From CAXBNB01 sp040151475 (lineage in GTDB: Bacteria > Bacteroidota > Bacteroidia > Cytophagales > Cyclobacteriaceae): a stretch of DNA of 41,993 bases. Location of the stretch: positions 1 to 41,993 of the forward strand of contig NZ_JBDKWG010000087.1 in NCBI RefSeq assembly GCF_040151475.1, read 5' to 3'. Positions within the stretch are counted from its first letter, which is position 1. Every line of letters starts with the position of its first letter. Below the pieces are notes generated by a model, which was given only the letters and a program-made list of their open reading frames with translations, was not told the DNA's origin and did not search any database. This document shows, one piece after another, positions 17,135 through 26,323 of this stretch. Both the position numbers and the translations under genes were made by a program.

Positions 17135-18190
17135 TTATTTCAAAGTAAACTCTACAGTCAAGTTTACAACATTTTTTTCAGCAGGTAAATTTTTATCGAT
17201 CAATACCCATTTTGAACCTTCCAACACCAGCCTTTTTGCCTCTAAATCACATTCTGTTGAAAGCCCTTTTTCCACTGTCAAATCATTTATTTCACCTTCC
17301 TCTTTTACCTCAAACCTCAACACAACCTGACCTGTTAATTGATTCCTTTTTGCTGATTCCGGATACCTCAAACTATCCTTTAAATATAACTTATAGGAAT
17401 CAATTCCCACAACGGGTAGGGCATTTTGAGCTAACAAACTACTTTCACTTTTCTTCATTGACAATGGAGCAGCAAGAGAACGCTGTGCAAAAGTCTCCTT
17501 TTTGATGCGACTTTTGGCAGAGGTGATTTCAAATCTTTCAGTCTCACCTGTAAGTTTCTCCGGTTGACTATCTGAAAAAGATACTACGTTTTTTTTATCA
17601 TCTGACACAATCTCTTCATTCACGGTTTCTTCAAGGAAGGAGTCGCTATTATCAAGGAGTGCAGTTTCATCAGATAGTTCCTCTTTCGTCACTTTTTGAG
17701 GTATTACTATTTTTGGTTCGGTTCGGGGAAGAACTTTACTCACTTTATGTTTCTTTTGAGTTTTTTCAGGTTCTTCTTCTATTACCTCATTTTTTATCGA
17801 CTCAACGGAATCTTCTAATTCCAGTGGAGCTGTTATTGACTCTTCCTTCTCTTTTTCTGCCATAGAAACTTTCGTACTATCTTTTTCGAAATAAGAAAAA
17901 AGAAATACAATAGAAGCACATAGCAAAATCACGACGGATGCTGCTATTGCCATATTAGGATATTTTTTAGTTTTTGAATGACTGGTTACAATAGATCGTA
18001 AATGCTCTCTGGTTTCATTTTCAAAAGAAATACCGGAAGCCTGATATCCCTCAAAAGCATCATTGCACAATTCACAATCAAGCAGGTGACGCTCAAAATC
18101 ATGCATTTCCTTATTTGACATTTGATTGTCAAGATAAGCCCTAATTTCCTCAATGGATAAATGGTCGATATCGTTATTGAATATGTTCAC
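17135..18190 (-). CDS. Membrane anti-sigma factor fused to a TonB C-terminal domain
   Basis: This 351-residue protein begins with a ZAS-type anti-sigma domain carrying H35-x3-C39-x2-C42. A single membrane helix follows at about 80-101, then a long charged, low-complexity periplasmic linker (about 104-255). A TonB_C domain closes the protein (about 260-351; Y-P-E-S-A-K-R-N-Q-L-T-G-Q-V-V-L-R-F-E-V). The zinc-binding half would hold the ECF sigma factor encoded just upstream, whose gene overlaps by 17 bases. TonB_C normally contacts TonB boxes of outer-membrane receptors, so the fusion could report receptor state to the sigma factor. The start codon is GTG. The membrane helix lacks an obvious ExbB-contact signature, so it may not be an energy transducer. 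Confidence 0.8.
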   Translation of the reverse strand: MNIFNNDIDHLSIEEIRAYLDNQMSNKEMHDFERHLLDCELCNDAFEGYQASGISFENETREHLRSIVTSHSKTKKYPNMAIAASVVILLCASIVFLFSYFEKDSTKVSMAEKEKEESITAPLELEDSVESIKNEVIEEEPEKTQKKHKVSKVLPRTEPKIVIPQKVTKEELSDETALLDNSDSFLEETVNEEIVSDDKKNVVSFSDSQPEKLTGETERFEITSAKSRIKKETFAQRSLAAPLSMKKSESSLLAQNALPVVGIDSYKLYLKDSLRYPESAKRNQLTGQVVLRFEVKEEGEINDLTVEKGLSTECDLEAKRLVLEGSKWVLIDKNLPAEKNVVNLTVEFTLK

Positions 18191-18710
18191 GCTTTCTTTC
18201 CAAGCATAATTTTAAATTTCGTTTGCCATTTTGGATCGCACTTTTCACCTGATTCAAATTAGTGTCTAATATTTCTGTTATCTCTTTGTAGCAAAGTTCT
18301 TTCAGGTAAAACAACCGAATACACTTTCTTTGATTCTCCGGTAACTTCTCAATGCATTCATCCAAACCTTCCTCATCAACCGGTTCTTCTTGTTCATGAT
18401 GCACCGGAAGTGTATATTCCATATTTTCCAATGAAGTATTTTGAATTTTATTCTTTTTCCGTAATTCCATCAGACAAAAATTCCTGGATGTTACATACAG
18501 CCAACTTTTAAAATTAGTGACCGAATGCTTTTTTAAATCTACCACGAGTTTTTCAAAAACCTGAATCACACCATCTTGTGCATCCTCTTTGTTTTTAAAG
18601 TACTTGAGGCAGACACCAAAAACCAAATGCATATAGTCAGCATATACTTGTCCAAGTAATTCCAAATCCCCGGTACGGGCATACTTCTCAAGTTTTTCGT
18701 TTTCAGTCAA
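18174..18710 (-). CDS. ECF-type RNA polymerase sigma factor
   Basis: This 178-residue sigma factor has region 2 at about 20-85 (Y-F-K-N-K-E-D-A-Q-D-G-V-I-Q-V-F and N-F-K-S-W-L-Y-V-T-S-R-N) and region 4 at about 110-170 (L-P-E-N-Q-R-K-C-I-R-L-F-Y-L-K-E-L-C-Y-K-E-I). The helix-turn-helix lies in T-E-I-L-D-T-N-L-N-Q-V-K-S-A-I-Q-N-G-K. It probably directs transcription of its own gene and an unknown regulon, and its activity is set by the overlapping anti-sigma/TonB fusion gene. The start is a TTG at 18710. Confidence 0.88.
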   Translation of the reverse strand: MTENEKLEKYARTGDLELLGQVYADYMHLVFGVCLKYFKNKEDAQDGVIQVFEKLVVDLKKHSVTNFKSWLYVTSRNFCLMELRKKNKIQNTSLENMEYTLPVHHEQEEPVDEEGLDECIEKLPENQRKCIRLFYLKELCYKEITEILDTNLNQVKSAIQNGKRNLKLCLERKREHIQ

Positions 18711-18804
18711 TATTCAGATTTGAAATATTATTTGGGAACTATAAGAATAAGTCTGGTTTACTTTTACAGATCATATTATACATCGAAATGTTCAACAGGT
18801 TCAA

Positions 18805-21402
18805 TTAATTACTTTGAGCATATTGAGAAATATCAGTCTCGGCTCTAAAAACCATATCCACAGACTGAAGCACCTTCTGCTTCAATTTTTCATCTAAATC
18901 TTCATTGTTTTCAAGAAACCGATTTATGATTTCAACTGCTTTTCCAGAGTTGTGCCCCCACAATGTGTTGTCAAGCCACCTTTTAGGAAAGAAGATATCC
19001 CCGGTTTTTTGAATTTCCTTCACCTCTTCCAATGCCAGCTCAAGGTAATCAATGGAAGTGTCTGCTCGGAGAGGATGATTAAGGAAATACAGAGCCTGAT
19101 TCACCCAAGCCTCATGCTCTCTGTTTTCAGGCTCAAGCAAAGAAAGAAAAAAGGCTTTTCGTCTTTCCGGATCCAGGGATAAAGACTGGCTTACAAAACG
19201 TACTTCAGCCTGCCTGTCCGGATTGCTCATCCTTTTAATCTGATCTTCTATTACTCCTGTTATCTGATTTGATTTCAATTGAATATTATAAGCCAAAGAA
19301 ATAAACTCATTCTCACTTAATTCCATGTCCTCAGGTGCACTTGTTTTGTTCCAGAAATTCATAAGGTTACGAACCCCTCCTTCGGTATGTGCCATGCTTA
19401 TATACTTCTTGAACACCAAATGCTTCACTTTAGGATCTGACACCCGACTCAATTTTTGTGTAAGCAAAGACTCTACTTCAGCGGCCAATTCTTTTGTCTG
19501 CTCAACAGTGAGAAACTTCCAATATACCATCTCCAAATTATCCAAAAGGTATGTGAGTATCAACTCATTATCTTCGACATATATATACTCCTCCAAAAAA
19601 CGAAAGTATTTCAATGGATTCATGCCCTCATGAAGCAGGTATTCATGTAAAACCAGGTAGGCAGCCCCACGATCAAGGTCATTTAACATGGATGGAATAT
19701 CTATTCGTGCCATATTGAACTGAAATTCATCTTTGAAATAGTCTAAACCGTAGGCAAAAATTCCATACCCAAAGGCGTTGGTATTCATCTGAACAAACTG
19801 GGGCATCTCAGTTCCTTCGTTTTTCTTAATCGTGAAATGTGAATTTTCTGAATAAACCGGATATCTAATGTCTCCATCAGTATATGAAAATGATATATTG
19901 AATTTCTGAGGCCAAACCCTGTTCTTACCAAACAGGTCATATTGAATAATCTCAAATTGTCCCAATCCATTCTGATCAATAAATTCTATGTCTATAAAAG
20001 GCATTCCAGCTTCATTGATCCACACCTGACTCCATTTTTTCAAATCAACTTCTGTTTTCACATCCATGATTTCTACCAAATCGTTCCAGGTGGCATTTTT
20101 TTCCTTGAAATTTTCAAGGTATTCTCTTAAAGCATCCCGGAATGCAAACTCACCCATCAGTTCCTCCAGTTGTCTCATGACTATCGGAGCTTTATGGTAA
20201 ATGATATCTCCGTACATGGTTCCGGCATTTTTCAGGTTGTCCAGGTTCTGACGAATAGCATTTGCACCTTCTGTCCTGTCTATAGTATAAGCCGGTGGAT
20301 AATGATTGAATAAAAAATTAAGCTCATGATTGATGTCAGGAAAATTAGGCTCAGTAATCTTTGAAGCCATAAAGTTGGCAAAAACTTCCTTCATCCACAC
20401 ATCGTCAAACCATTCCATTGTCACCAGGTTACCAAACCAGGTATGTGCGGTTTCATGAGCTATGAGCATTGACCTGGATATTTTGTCATTCAATGTGGCA
20501 GACTCGTCCAATAGCAATTTGGAATCTCTGTATTGAATGGCACCTACATGCTCCATACCACCATATTGAAAACCGGGAATAAGCACAAAATCGAATTTCT
20601 TAAACGGATAAGCTACACTTGTGTACTTCTCAAGCCACTTTAATGACTGATAGTGGAGTTTGAAGATATCCTCTTTATTCTTTGCTACTTTCAATTGATC
20701 TGTTTCTCTGTGAAACATGGTCATAGTAATGTCATCAAAGTTTTTTGTAATTGATTCAAACTTCCCTGCCACAAATGAGAATAAGTATGTACTAATAATA
20801 TCTGACTCCTCAAAAATTATTGATTTCACATTGTCTTTTATTTTTTCGGATACTACAGGAGCATTTGACATTGCCAGCCATTTATTTGGAATATCCAACT
20901 GTAATTTATATTTGGCTTTCAAATCTGGTTGGTCAAAACATGGAAAAGCCGTAGATGCTCTATCCGGCACAAATAGTGTGTACAAAAAATCTTCACTTCT
21001 ATTCAAAGATTGATCGCCAGAGACAAAATCAATCTCTATTTCGTTGTAGCCGGTTATCAAAGCAGAAGGAGCAATAATTATATGGCCATTTTCAATCTCA
21101 TATTGCTCCGTTTCTCCATTTACTTTTAAGGCTTTTACTGCATTTTCAAGTTGAGGGTTAAAATCCAATACCAATGGGGATTCTATTGACTTGAGCTTCA
21201 CTCCTATTATAGAACTACCAGTAACAGGCATATCCCTTTGTATCGGGATAGAAAAACTGAGATCATAAGACAAGAATGAAATATTCTGTTTTCTACTGCC
21301 AGCCAATTCTTTGGACACGCCCTCATCGACCGAATAAAATATTCTTTCTCTACATGCTCCAAGCAAGATCAAAATGGCACAAACTAATAACTTTCTTTGC
21401 AT
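18805..21402 (-). CDS. M1-family metallo-aminopeptidase, lipoprotein
   Basis: This 865-residue zinc aminopeptidase is anchored as a lipoprotein (lipobox L-L-G-A-C17). The N-terminal beta domain (about 40-215) precedes a thermolysin-like domain with the zinc motif H-E-T-A-H (316-320), a third zinc ligand E339 (M-K-E-V-F-A-N-F) and a transition-state tyrosine candidate Y402 (I-I-Y-H-K-A-P). The substrate N-terminus motif, usually GAMEN, is G-G-M-E-H (281-285), and the key glutamate is kept. The alpha-helical C-terminal domain makes up the rest. It removes N-terminal residues from peptides in the periplasm or at the cell surface, and such enzymes are common in peptide-scavenging Bacteroidota. 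Confidence 0.9.
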   Translation of the reverse strand: MQRKLLVCAILILLGACRERIFYSVDEGVSKELAGSRKQNISFLSYDLSFSIPIQRDMPVTGSSIIGVKLKSIESPLVLDFNPQLENAVKALKVNGETEQYEIENGHIIIAPSALITGYNEIEIDFVSGDQSLNRSEDFLYTLFVPDRASTAFPCFDQPDLKAKYKLQLDIPNKWLAMSNAPVVSEKIKDNVKSIIFEESDIISTYLFSFVAGKFESITKNFDDITMTMFHRETDQLKVAKNKEDIFKLHYQSLKWLEKYTSVAYPFKKFDFVLIPGFQYGGMEHVGAIQYRDSKLLLDESATLNDKISRSMLIAHETAHTWFGNLVTMEWFDDVWMKEVFANFMASKITEPNFPDINHELNFLFNHYPPAYTIDRTEGANAIRQNLDNLKNAGTMYGDIIYHKAPIVMRQLEELMGEFAFRDALREYLENFKEKNATWNDLVEIMDVKTEVDLKKWSQVWINEAGMPFIDIEFIDQNGLGQFEIIQYDLFGKNRVWPQKFNISFSYTDGDIRYPVYSENSHFTIKKNEGTEMPQFVQMNTNAFGYGIFAYGLDYFKDEFQFNMARIDIPSMLNDLDRGAAYLVLHEYLLHEGMNPLKYFRFLEEYIYVEDNELILTYLLDNLEMVYWKFLTVEQTKELAAEVESLLTQKLSRVSDPKVKHLVFKKYISMAHTEGGVRNLMNFWNKTSAPEDMELSENEFISLAYNIQLKSNQITGVIEDQIKRMSNPDRQAEVRFVSQSLSLDPERRKAFFLSLLEPENREHEAWVNQALYFLNHPLRADTSIDYLELALEEVKEIQKTGDIFFPKRWLDNTLWGHNSGKAVEIINRFLENNEDLDEKLKQKVLQSVDMVFRAETDISQYAQSN

Positions 21403-21490
21403 ATAAAACTTATATAAGGCTATTCAGCGTTAAAACTAGCTTAAAAATAGCCAGCGATCAATAGATAAAACAATGAGTTTAAATGCTCAT

Positions 21491-22039
21491 TTATTTAGCT
21501 TTTTTAAAAGCCTTGACAGCATCCTTCAATTTCAATTCCTTGCAAGGCAAAAAGCAATTCGAATTTACCTGATAATATGGGATTTTTTCTGAATATCTTA
21601 TTTCTACATCCACGTTACTGATGGCAGACACCAACTCTTCCGGAATTTGGGAGGTAAAACTAATAGGCTCAGAATAGTCGGGTTCGTTAAAGAATTCAAA
21701 TTTGTCAGTTTCGAATCGAAATATGTTATTGTTTGACTCATCTACGAACAAAAATTCCAACTGGATTTTTGCAGCCATATCTACTCCGGTCACATGCAAA
21801 TCGCCGGAAGCTAAAAAAAATCCGTTTTCCTTCACAACCAATTCGAAGTTTTCCATCAACCAGTCTATCTGATTGGCATTAGGATAATGCATGGGAGTGG
21901 AATACGAAATATACTTACAAGACTCTCCTGAACATAAGGAAGTCAGGTTAAAACCATTGTTATTTAAGTTTTTCTGTCCGTACGAAAAATACGATATGCA
22001 GAATAACCCTAAATAACTCAATAGATAGATTAGTTTCAT
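21491..22039 (-). CDS. Secreted protein of unknown function
   Basis: This 182-residue protein starts at the ATG at 22039, giving a clear signal peptide (MKLIYLLSYLGLFCISYFSYGQ). The mature part contains C-S-G-E-S-C near the N-terminus and N-C-F-L-P-C near the C-terminus, so two disulfides are possible, and alternating strand-like segments lie between. I recognise no family. A lysine-rich tail (A-V-K-A-F-K-K-A-K) ends it. It lies between the M1 aminopeptidase and the HsdR_N-like gene, but the gaps are 88 and 135 bases and no operon is evident. Confidence 0.6.
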   Translation of the reverse strand: MKLIYLLSYLGLFCISYFSYGQKNLNNNGFNLTSLCSGESCKYISYSTPMHYPNANQIDWLMENFELVVKENGFFLASGDLHVTGVDMAAKIQLEFLFVDESNNNIFRFETDKFEFFNEPDYSEPISFTSQIPEELVSAISNVDVEIRYSEKIPYYQVNSNCFLPCKELKLKDAVKAFKKAK

Positions 22040-22174
22040 TCTTTCCAATACATTGCTGGTGAACCAAATATATAATAAAATCTGATTGCTTATTAACTTT
22101 CTATGAATTTATGAAACAGATGTTATTTATTTCACAAATAAAAGCACTTGTCAAATTTGAAAAGAAAGCGTCTT

Positions 22175-22627
22175 TTATTTATTAATCAACACTTGAAACT
22201 CCGGAACGGAATCAAGAAATGTCACCTCACCCGTTTCAGGATTTTGATGCCAGCAAAAGTGCTGAAGTCCGTTGGTCACTACCACATAAGGAGCTTTGAG
22301 TACTTTATTGTACACTGAAACCTGATTAAAAACCGTTTTGGAAATACTTACATCATAGGACTTGCATTCGATCAGCAACAGTGGATCCCCTTTTCTATCA
22401 AACGAAAGAATGTCAGGTCTTTTGGGGAGTTTATTGTATTTGATTCCAAACTCAACTTTGATCAATGATGCAGGGTAACCCAAATGAGATACCATGTAAT
22501 GGATGAAATGTTGCCTTACCCATTCTTCTGGTAACAGTACTATGTATTTCTTTCGAATAGTATCAAATATGGCAGTTTTATCCTCGCTTAACCTAAATTC
22601 AAACCGGGGTAAATTGAGCTGTTTCAT
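22175..22627 (-). CDS. HsdR_N-like (type I restriction R N-terminal-like) small nuclease-fold protein
   Basis: This 150-residue protein has the HSDR_N_2 pattern: an N-terminal helical region (R-K-K-Y-I-V-L-L-P-E-E-W-V-R-Q), then R-P-D-I-L-S-F and L-L-L-I-E-C-K-S-Y, which form the PD-(D/E)xK nuclease core (D and E-x-K). Standalone copies are widespread in Bacteroidota and are not linked to methylase or specificity genes. None are present here, so it is not evidence for a restriction system. The ATG at 22627 is preferred to an in-frame TTG at 22636. It is divergent from amn, with an 85-base shared promoter region. Confidence 0.75.
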   Translation of the reverse strand: MKQLNLPRFEFRLSEDKTAIFDTIRKKYIVLLPEEWVRQHFIHYMVSHLGYPASLIKVEFGIKYNKLPKRPDILSFDRKGDPLLLIECKSYDVSISKTVFNQVSVYNKVLKAPYVVVTNGLQHFCWHQNPETGEVTFLDSVPEFQVLINK

Positions 22628-22712
22628 CGGATGCAAATTAGCGCAATTTACAAACCGAATAAAATTAATTTCCGTACATTAGCTGCTAAAGCTATCACAA
22701 CTGATCCATCTT

Positions 22713-23486
22713 ATGAAAACAAAAAAAGAAATTGTAGAAAACTGGCTTCCAAGATATACCGGTGTTCCTTTAGAGGGATTTGCAGACTACATACTATTGA
22801 CAAATTTTGCCAACTATGTGGAAATGTTTGCGGAAAAATTCAATGTAGAAATCAAAGGATTGGACAAACCCATGACTTCCGCTACTGCCAATAACATCAC
22901 CATTATCAATTTCGGAATGGGCAGTGCTGTAGCTGCTACCATTATGGATCTATTGTCAGCCATTCATCCTAAGGCAGTCTTGTTTCTGGGCAAATGTGGA
23001 GGTATTAAGAAAAAAACTCAACTCGGCGACCTTATACTGCCTATTGCTGCTATCCGGGGAGAAGGAACCAGCAACGATTACCTGCCCATTGAAATCCCTG
23101 CTCTTCCCTCCTTCCGCCTCCAACGTGCGGTTTCTTCCATGATCAAAAAACATGAGATGGACTACTGGACAGGAACCATCATGACCACCAACAGACGGGT
23201 ATGGGAACATGATAAAAATTTCAAAAAATACCTGAGAAAAATCAGAGCAATCGGTGTGGATATGGAAACCGCCACACTCTTCACTGTCGGGTTTGTGAAT
23301 GAAATTCCAAGAGGTGCCCTTCTGCTGGTATCTGACAATCCTATGATCCCACAAGGTGTAAAAACCGATACAAGTGACAAAAAAGTAACTTCCGGTTATG
23401 TCCAAAAACACCTGGATATAGGTATCGACTCACTATTGGAGTTGTACAACTCCGGAGATTCTGTTAAACACATGAGGTTCGATTAG
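22713..23486 (+). CDS. amn: AMP nucleosidase
   Basis: This 257-residue cytoplasmic enzyme hydrolyses AMP to adenine and ribose 5-phosphate. It has the nucleoside-phosphorylase fold: N-F-G-M-G-S-A-V-A-A-T, the V-L-F-L-G-K-C-G-G strand, G-D-L-I-L-P-I-A-A-I-R-G-E-G, and the catalytic region I-G-V-D-M-E-T-A-T-L-F followed by L-L-L-V-S-D-N-P-M. It is of the short form found in Bacteroidota, lacking the extra N-terminal domain of the E. coli enzyme. It converges with the isomerase gene, whose stop codon is only four bases from its own. Confidence 0.88.
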   Translation: MKTKKEIVENWLPRYTGVPLEGFADYILLTNFANYVEMFAEKFNVEIKGLDKPMTSATANNITIINFGMGSAVAATIMDLLSAIHPKAVLFLGKCGGIKKKTQLGDLILPIAAIRGEGTSNDYLPIEIPALPSFRLQRAVSSMIKKHEMDYWTGTIMTTNRRVWEHDKNFKKYLRKIRAIGVDMETATLFTVGFVNEIPRGALLLVSDNPMIPQGVKTDTSDKKVTSGYVQKHLDIGIDSLLELYNSGDSVKHMRFD

Positions 23487-23490
23487 AATC

Positions 23491-24438
23491 CTAGGCTTCA
23501 TCCCATAGTTCTCTAACTTTCTTCAGGTCTCTTCTCATGGCATCAAAGACAACACTTTCATTGACTGTTATAGTAGATTTACCATGTTCCGCCCCACCCA
23601 ACGGGTATTCAAAATGAAGGGAAACCGGCACATTGATTTCATATTTTTTAAGTAATCCAAAATATGTTTTAAAATCAACCATTCCTTCCCCAATAGGTGT
23701 ATCTACGGTCTTCCACTTTCCATTTACTATTTCCCATCGAAAATCTTTAAGTACTATAGTCTTAATATTATTATGCACCAACCTAAGGCCATTTTTCCAT
23801 GACAATCCACCTTCTACCGTAGCATGGCGTATATCATATTGCAAACCAAAGTAATTATTATCTGCAGATTCTATCAATTTCATGAGTTCCCATACAGATG
23901 CACCAATCAACAATCCTGAGTGGTTCTGATAGCACCCAACCAATCCTAATTGCTTGTTGAGCAAACTCAAAGCCGCTATCTGATCTTTGTATTGATCCAA
24001 GGTGTCCTGCATCGGCTGATTCTCTTCATACCTGAACCAATTGGAACGATAATATTTTATTCCCTGTTCAGAGGCAGTTTTTAACACAGACTTGTCTAAA
24101 GTATCTTGCGAATTTCCAACAGCAGTGGTCATCATTTTGCATAAAGAACCTCCACGTTTTATGTCTTCTATAGCTTTAGGGAGCACCTTTTCTACTGTTT
24201 CAGGTAATACATGTCCTTTGGGACGAACTGTTAAATCCACTCCCGAAAAACCTATTTCTGCTGCTTTTGCTCCCACAGCTTCAAACTCCAGAAACTGAAG
24301 ATGTTTGGAAAAAATATTGATATCTAAATCATTCTTTTTTGGTACTCCATTCCATGTGCTTTCATAAGGAAAAACAAATGGAAGCATGCCAGCCATTGCT
24401 GTTTTTTTAACGAAATTCCTTCTTGTAGTCTTTTCCAA
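23491..24438 (-). CDS. TIM-barrel sugar isomerase/epimerase, Tat-exported
   Basis: This 315-residue protein belongs to the xylose-isomerase-like TIM-barrel family. It begins with a twin-arginine signal (T-T-R-R-N-F-V-K-K-T) and a hydrophobic segment. The body has I-G-F-S-G-V-D-L-T-V, G-L-V-G-C-Y-Q-N-H-S-G, Y-D-I-R-H-A-T-V-E-G and a metal-ligand-rich C-terminal half. The substrate is unknown. It is the last gene of the PUL transcript, 163 bases after the GH5-like gene, and may isomerise or epimerise a released sugar in the periplasm. The start is a TTG, because the twin-arginine motif requires it. Confidence 0.75.
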   Translation of the reverse strand: MEKTTRRNFVKKTAMAGMLPFVFPYESTWNGVPKKNDLDINIFSKHLQFLEFEAVGAKAAEIGFSGVDLTVRPKGHVLPETVEKVLPKAIEDIKRGGSLCKMMTTAVGNSQDTLDKSVLKTASEQGIKYYRSNWFRYEENQPMQDTLDQYKDQIAALSLLNKQLGLVGCYQNHSGLLIGASVWELMKLIESADNNYFGLQYDIRHATVEGGLSWKNGLRLVHNNIKTIVLKDFRWEIVNGKWKTVDTPIGEGMVDFKTYFGLLKKYEINVPVSLHFEYPLGGAEHGKSTITVNESVVFDAMRRDLKKVRELWDEA

Positions 24439-24601
24439 TACTAAAGTGTTTGATATAGTGAATAAGCTAATTTACTTTTTTTGTCCTTAACACCAACTGG
24501 TAAATCAAATCAATTCAGGCATATACCTATTATGTACATGTTTTCGCTGTTTTAGTACCATTAATTGTTTCCAGCAAATATTTATAAGGTTTTCCGGGCA
24601 A

Positions 24602-26293
24602 TCAATTAGTAGTCGGAGTTAAAATATACAGCATCTCATCCATGCCTTTCATTGATAATTCAGGCAATTGCAATCCTGTACTACCACCAGCAGCAATCCC
24701 AATTGTTCTAATTGATCTGTTATCAGGATCATACAATTCCATTTTGTATTTACCATCATGCACTTCCATAACTAAATCAGATTTTTGAGTGTCATATCCA
24801 TTGTTTAAAACGCAAACAAAATACTGTTCGCCACATTTTACGGAAAATGCTTCCAACCCTTCTGATTGAACAGGAATTTTCCCGAATTTCCCGTTACCTG
24901 CCCTCAACATCATATCGTTGATTTGGCTTACACTGTTGAAATAGGGTGTCATATTTCTTTCATCAAAAAACTCCCACCACCATGTCATTGGGAGAATAGG
25001 CGTTGGATTAAATAGCCCATACCATAATCCTCTCTTATAATCGTAATCTTTTTCTTCTGTTATTGTAGAAAAATCAATATTCCAATCCCATTCATACCCA
25101 AACTCACCCCAACTGAATGGTTTGCTGTACCTTTTATTATACATCAAAATCTCTTTAGGAATCTGCGTGGTACGTTTATATATATGCATTTGATTCAAAT
25201 CCATTTCATCCAGTGCGTAAAGCCCTTCAATTTCCCGATGAGAAACACTCGTGGTAACAATGTGATCGTATGGATCTATACTTTTGAGATAAGTTGCCAT
25301 CTCTTTGTGCCAGCTAGTAATTGCTTGGTGAGAGATTCGAACACTATCTTTTTTGGTAAATGCAGCATTGTCAATTTCATTAAAAAACTCCCAGGCACCA
25401 ATACTTGTGCTATATCCCCAACGAGCCACCAGATACCTTAACCTATTTTTGTACTTATCTTTGGATTCTTTCAGCGTAAAAAACTCTGTTGGATTAGCAG
25501 CAGGCCCTCCGTTTGCTTTGTTATAATTATGAATCCCCCATTGTCTGTCTTCCATCAGAGTATTATGAGAATCGAAAGCTAACATCATATACAACCCAAG
25601 GGAATCCGCCAATTCGACCACCTCATCGAGGCGATTTACTCCTCCCATATTAAAATATTCATCCGTATCTTTATAGCGATCAGTTTTAGATACCTTTTTC
25701 CATTCCAAAGGGAAATTGTTGGGTGCCATCCATGAGCGAAAGAAATTTGCTCCATTATTTGATAAAGTTGGCAAAAGGTAATCGTAATCATACTTAGCAT
25801 CTTCATACGACCTGGACTCCCATCCTACATTTTCTCCTATTCCCCTAAAAGGCTTTCCTGAATCAAATTTTAATGTCCAAAAATCATGAATATGTAAAAA
25901 ACCATCTTCATTCGAAGAAGTTGCTATGAATGTATCATCGGTAAATTGTTTTACTACTCCCGGCCTTGTTAAACGAAAGGTATAATTGTATTTTCCAGTT
26001 TGTCTAGGGGCAAATCTGGCCATCCAAACTGACGTTTTGTTATCACCTTTCAGAAAAAAACAAGGCAATAGTACAGAATCTCCAGTAGGGCTTTTCAGTA
26101 GCATATCAAGCGCAATCTCCCGAGAATCATAAGGATTCGTAAAAGGCTCGTTGAGTGTGATTCTAAATTCAGCTTTTTCGTATTGCTGCACAGTACCTGT
26201 AAGTTGTTCATAATTTTTAGAATCGGTAGTGCAGCTTGTAAATCCCAGAAACAAGATGCTGTATAAAAAAACAATTGTTGTGTATAGTTTCAT
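24602..26293 (-). CDS. DUF5060 plus GH5-like glycoside hydrolase lipoprotein
   Basis: This 563-residue lipoprotein (lipobox F-T-S-C21) has a DUF5060 beta-sandwich first (about 30-125: F-x-I-T-L-N-E-P-F-x-N-P-Y, S-V-W-M-A-R-F-A-P). A clan-A TIM barrel follows, with F-R-G-I-G-E-N, W-E-F-F-N-E306 as the acid/base and P-F-S-W-G-E397-F-G as the probable nucleophile. DUF5060 is often linked to GH5-like mannanases or xyloglucanases. Being in the same operon as a GH26 mannanase makes beta-mannan the best guess. Surface or periplasmic attachment cannot be decided, since the residues after the cysteine (TTDSK) show no strong lipoprotein export signal. Confidence 0.75.
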   Translation of the reverse strand: MKLYTTIVFLYSILFLGFTSCTTDSKNYEQLTGTVQQYEKAEFRITLNEPFTNPYDSREIALDMLLKSPTGDSVLLPCFFLKGDNKTSVWMARFAPRQTGKYNYTFRLTRPGVVKQFTDDTFIATSSNEDGFLHIHDFWTLKFDSGKPFRGIGENVGWESRSYEDAKYDYDYLLPTLSNNGANFFRSWMAPNNFPLEWKKVSKTDRYKDTDEYFNMGGVNRLDEVVELADSLGLYMMLAFDSHNTLMEDRQWGIHNYNKANGGPAANPTEFFTLKESKDKYKNRLRYLVARWGYSTSIGAWEFFNEIDNAAFTKKDSVRISHQAITSWHKEMATYLKSIDPYDHIVTTSVSHREIEGLYALDEMDLNQMHIYKRTTQIPKEILMYNKRYSKPFSWGEFGYEWDWNIDFSTITEEKDYDYKRGLWYGLFNPTPILPMTWWWEFFDERNMTPYFNSVSQINDMMLRAGNGKFGKIPVQSEGLEAFSVKCGEQYFVCVLNNGYDTQKSDLVMEVHDGKYKMELYDPDNRSIRTIGIAAGGSTGLQLPELSMKGMDEMLYILTPTTN

Positions 26294-26323
26294 TCGTTTT
26301 GTATTTTATTACTTTAAAAAAAT

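Noticed and set aside
22136..22180. Inverted repeat AAATAAAAG/CTTTTATTT after the HsdR_N-like gene
   Set aside because: The arms are AT-only, separated by about 27 bases, and one overlaps the stop codon, so a working terminator is doubtful.
22175..22627. Type I restriction system
   Set aside because: Only an HsdR_N-like domain of 150 residues is present. There are no helicase, methylase or specificity genes nearby, and such standalone copies are common in Bacteroidota.
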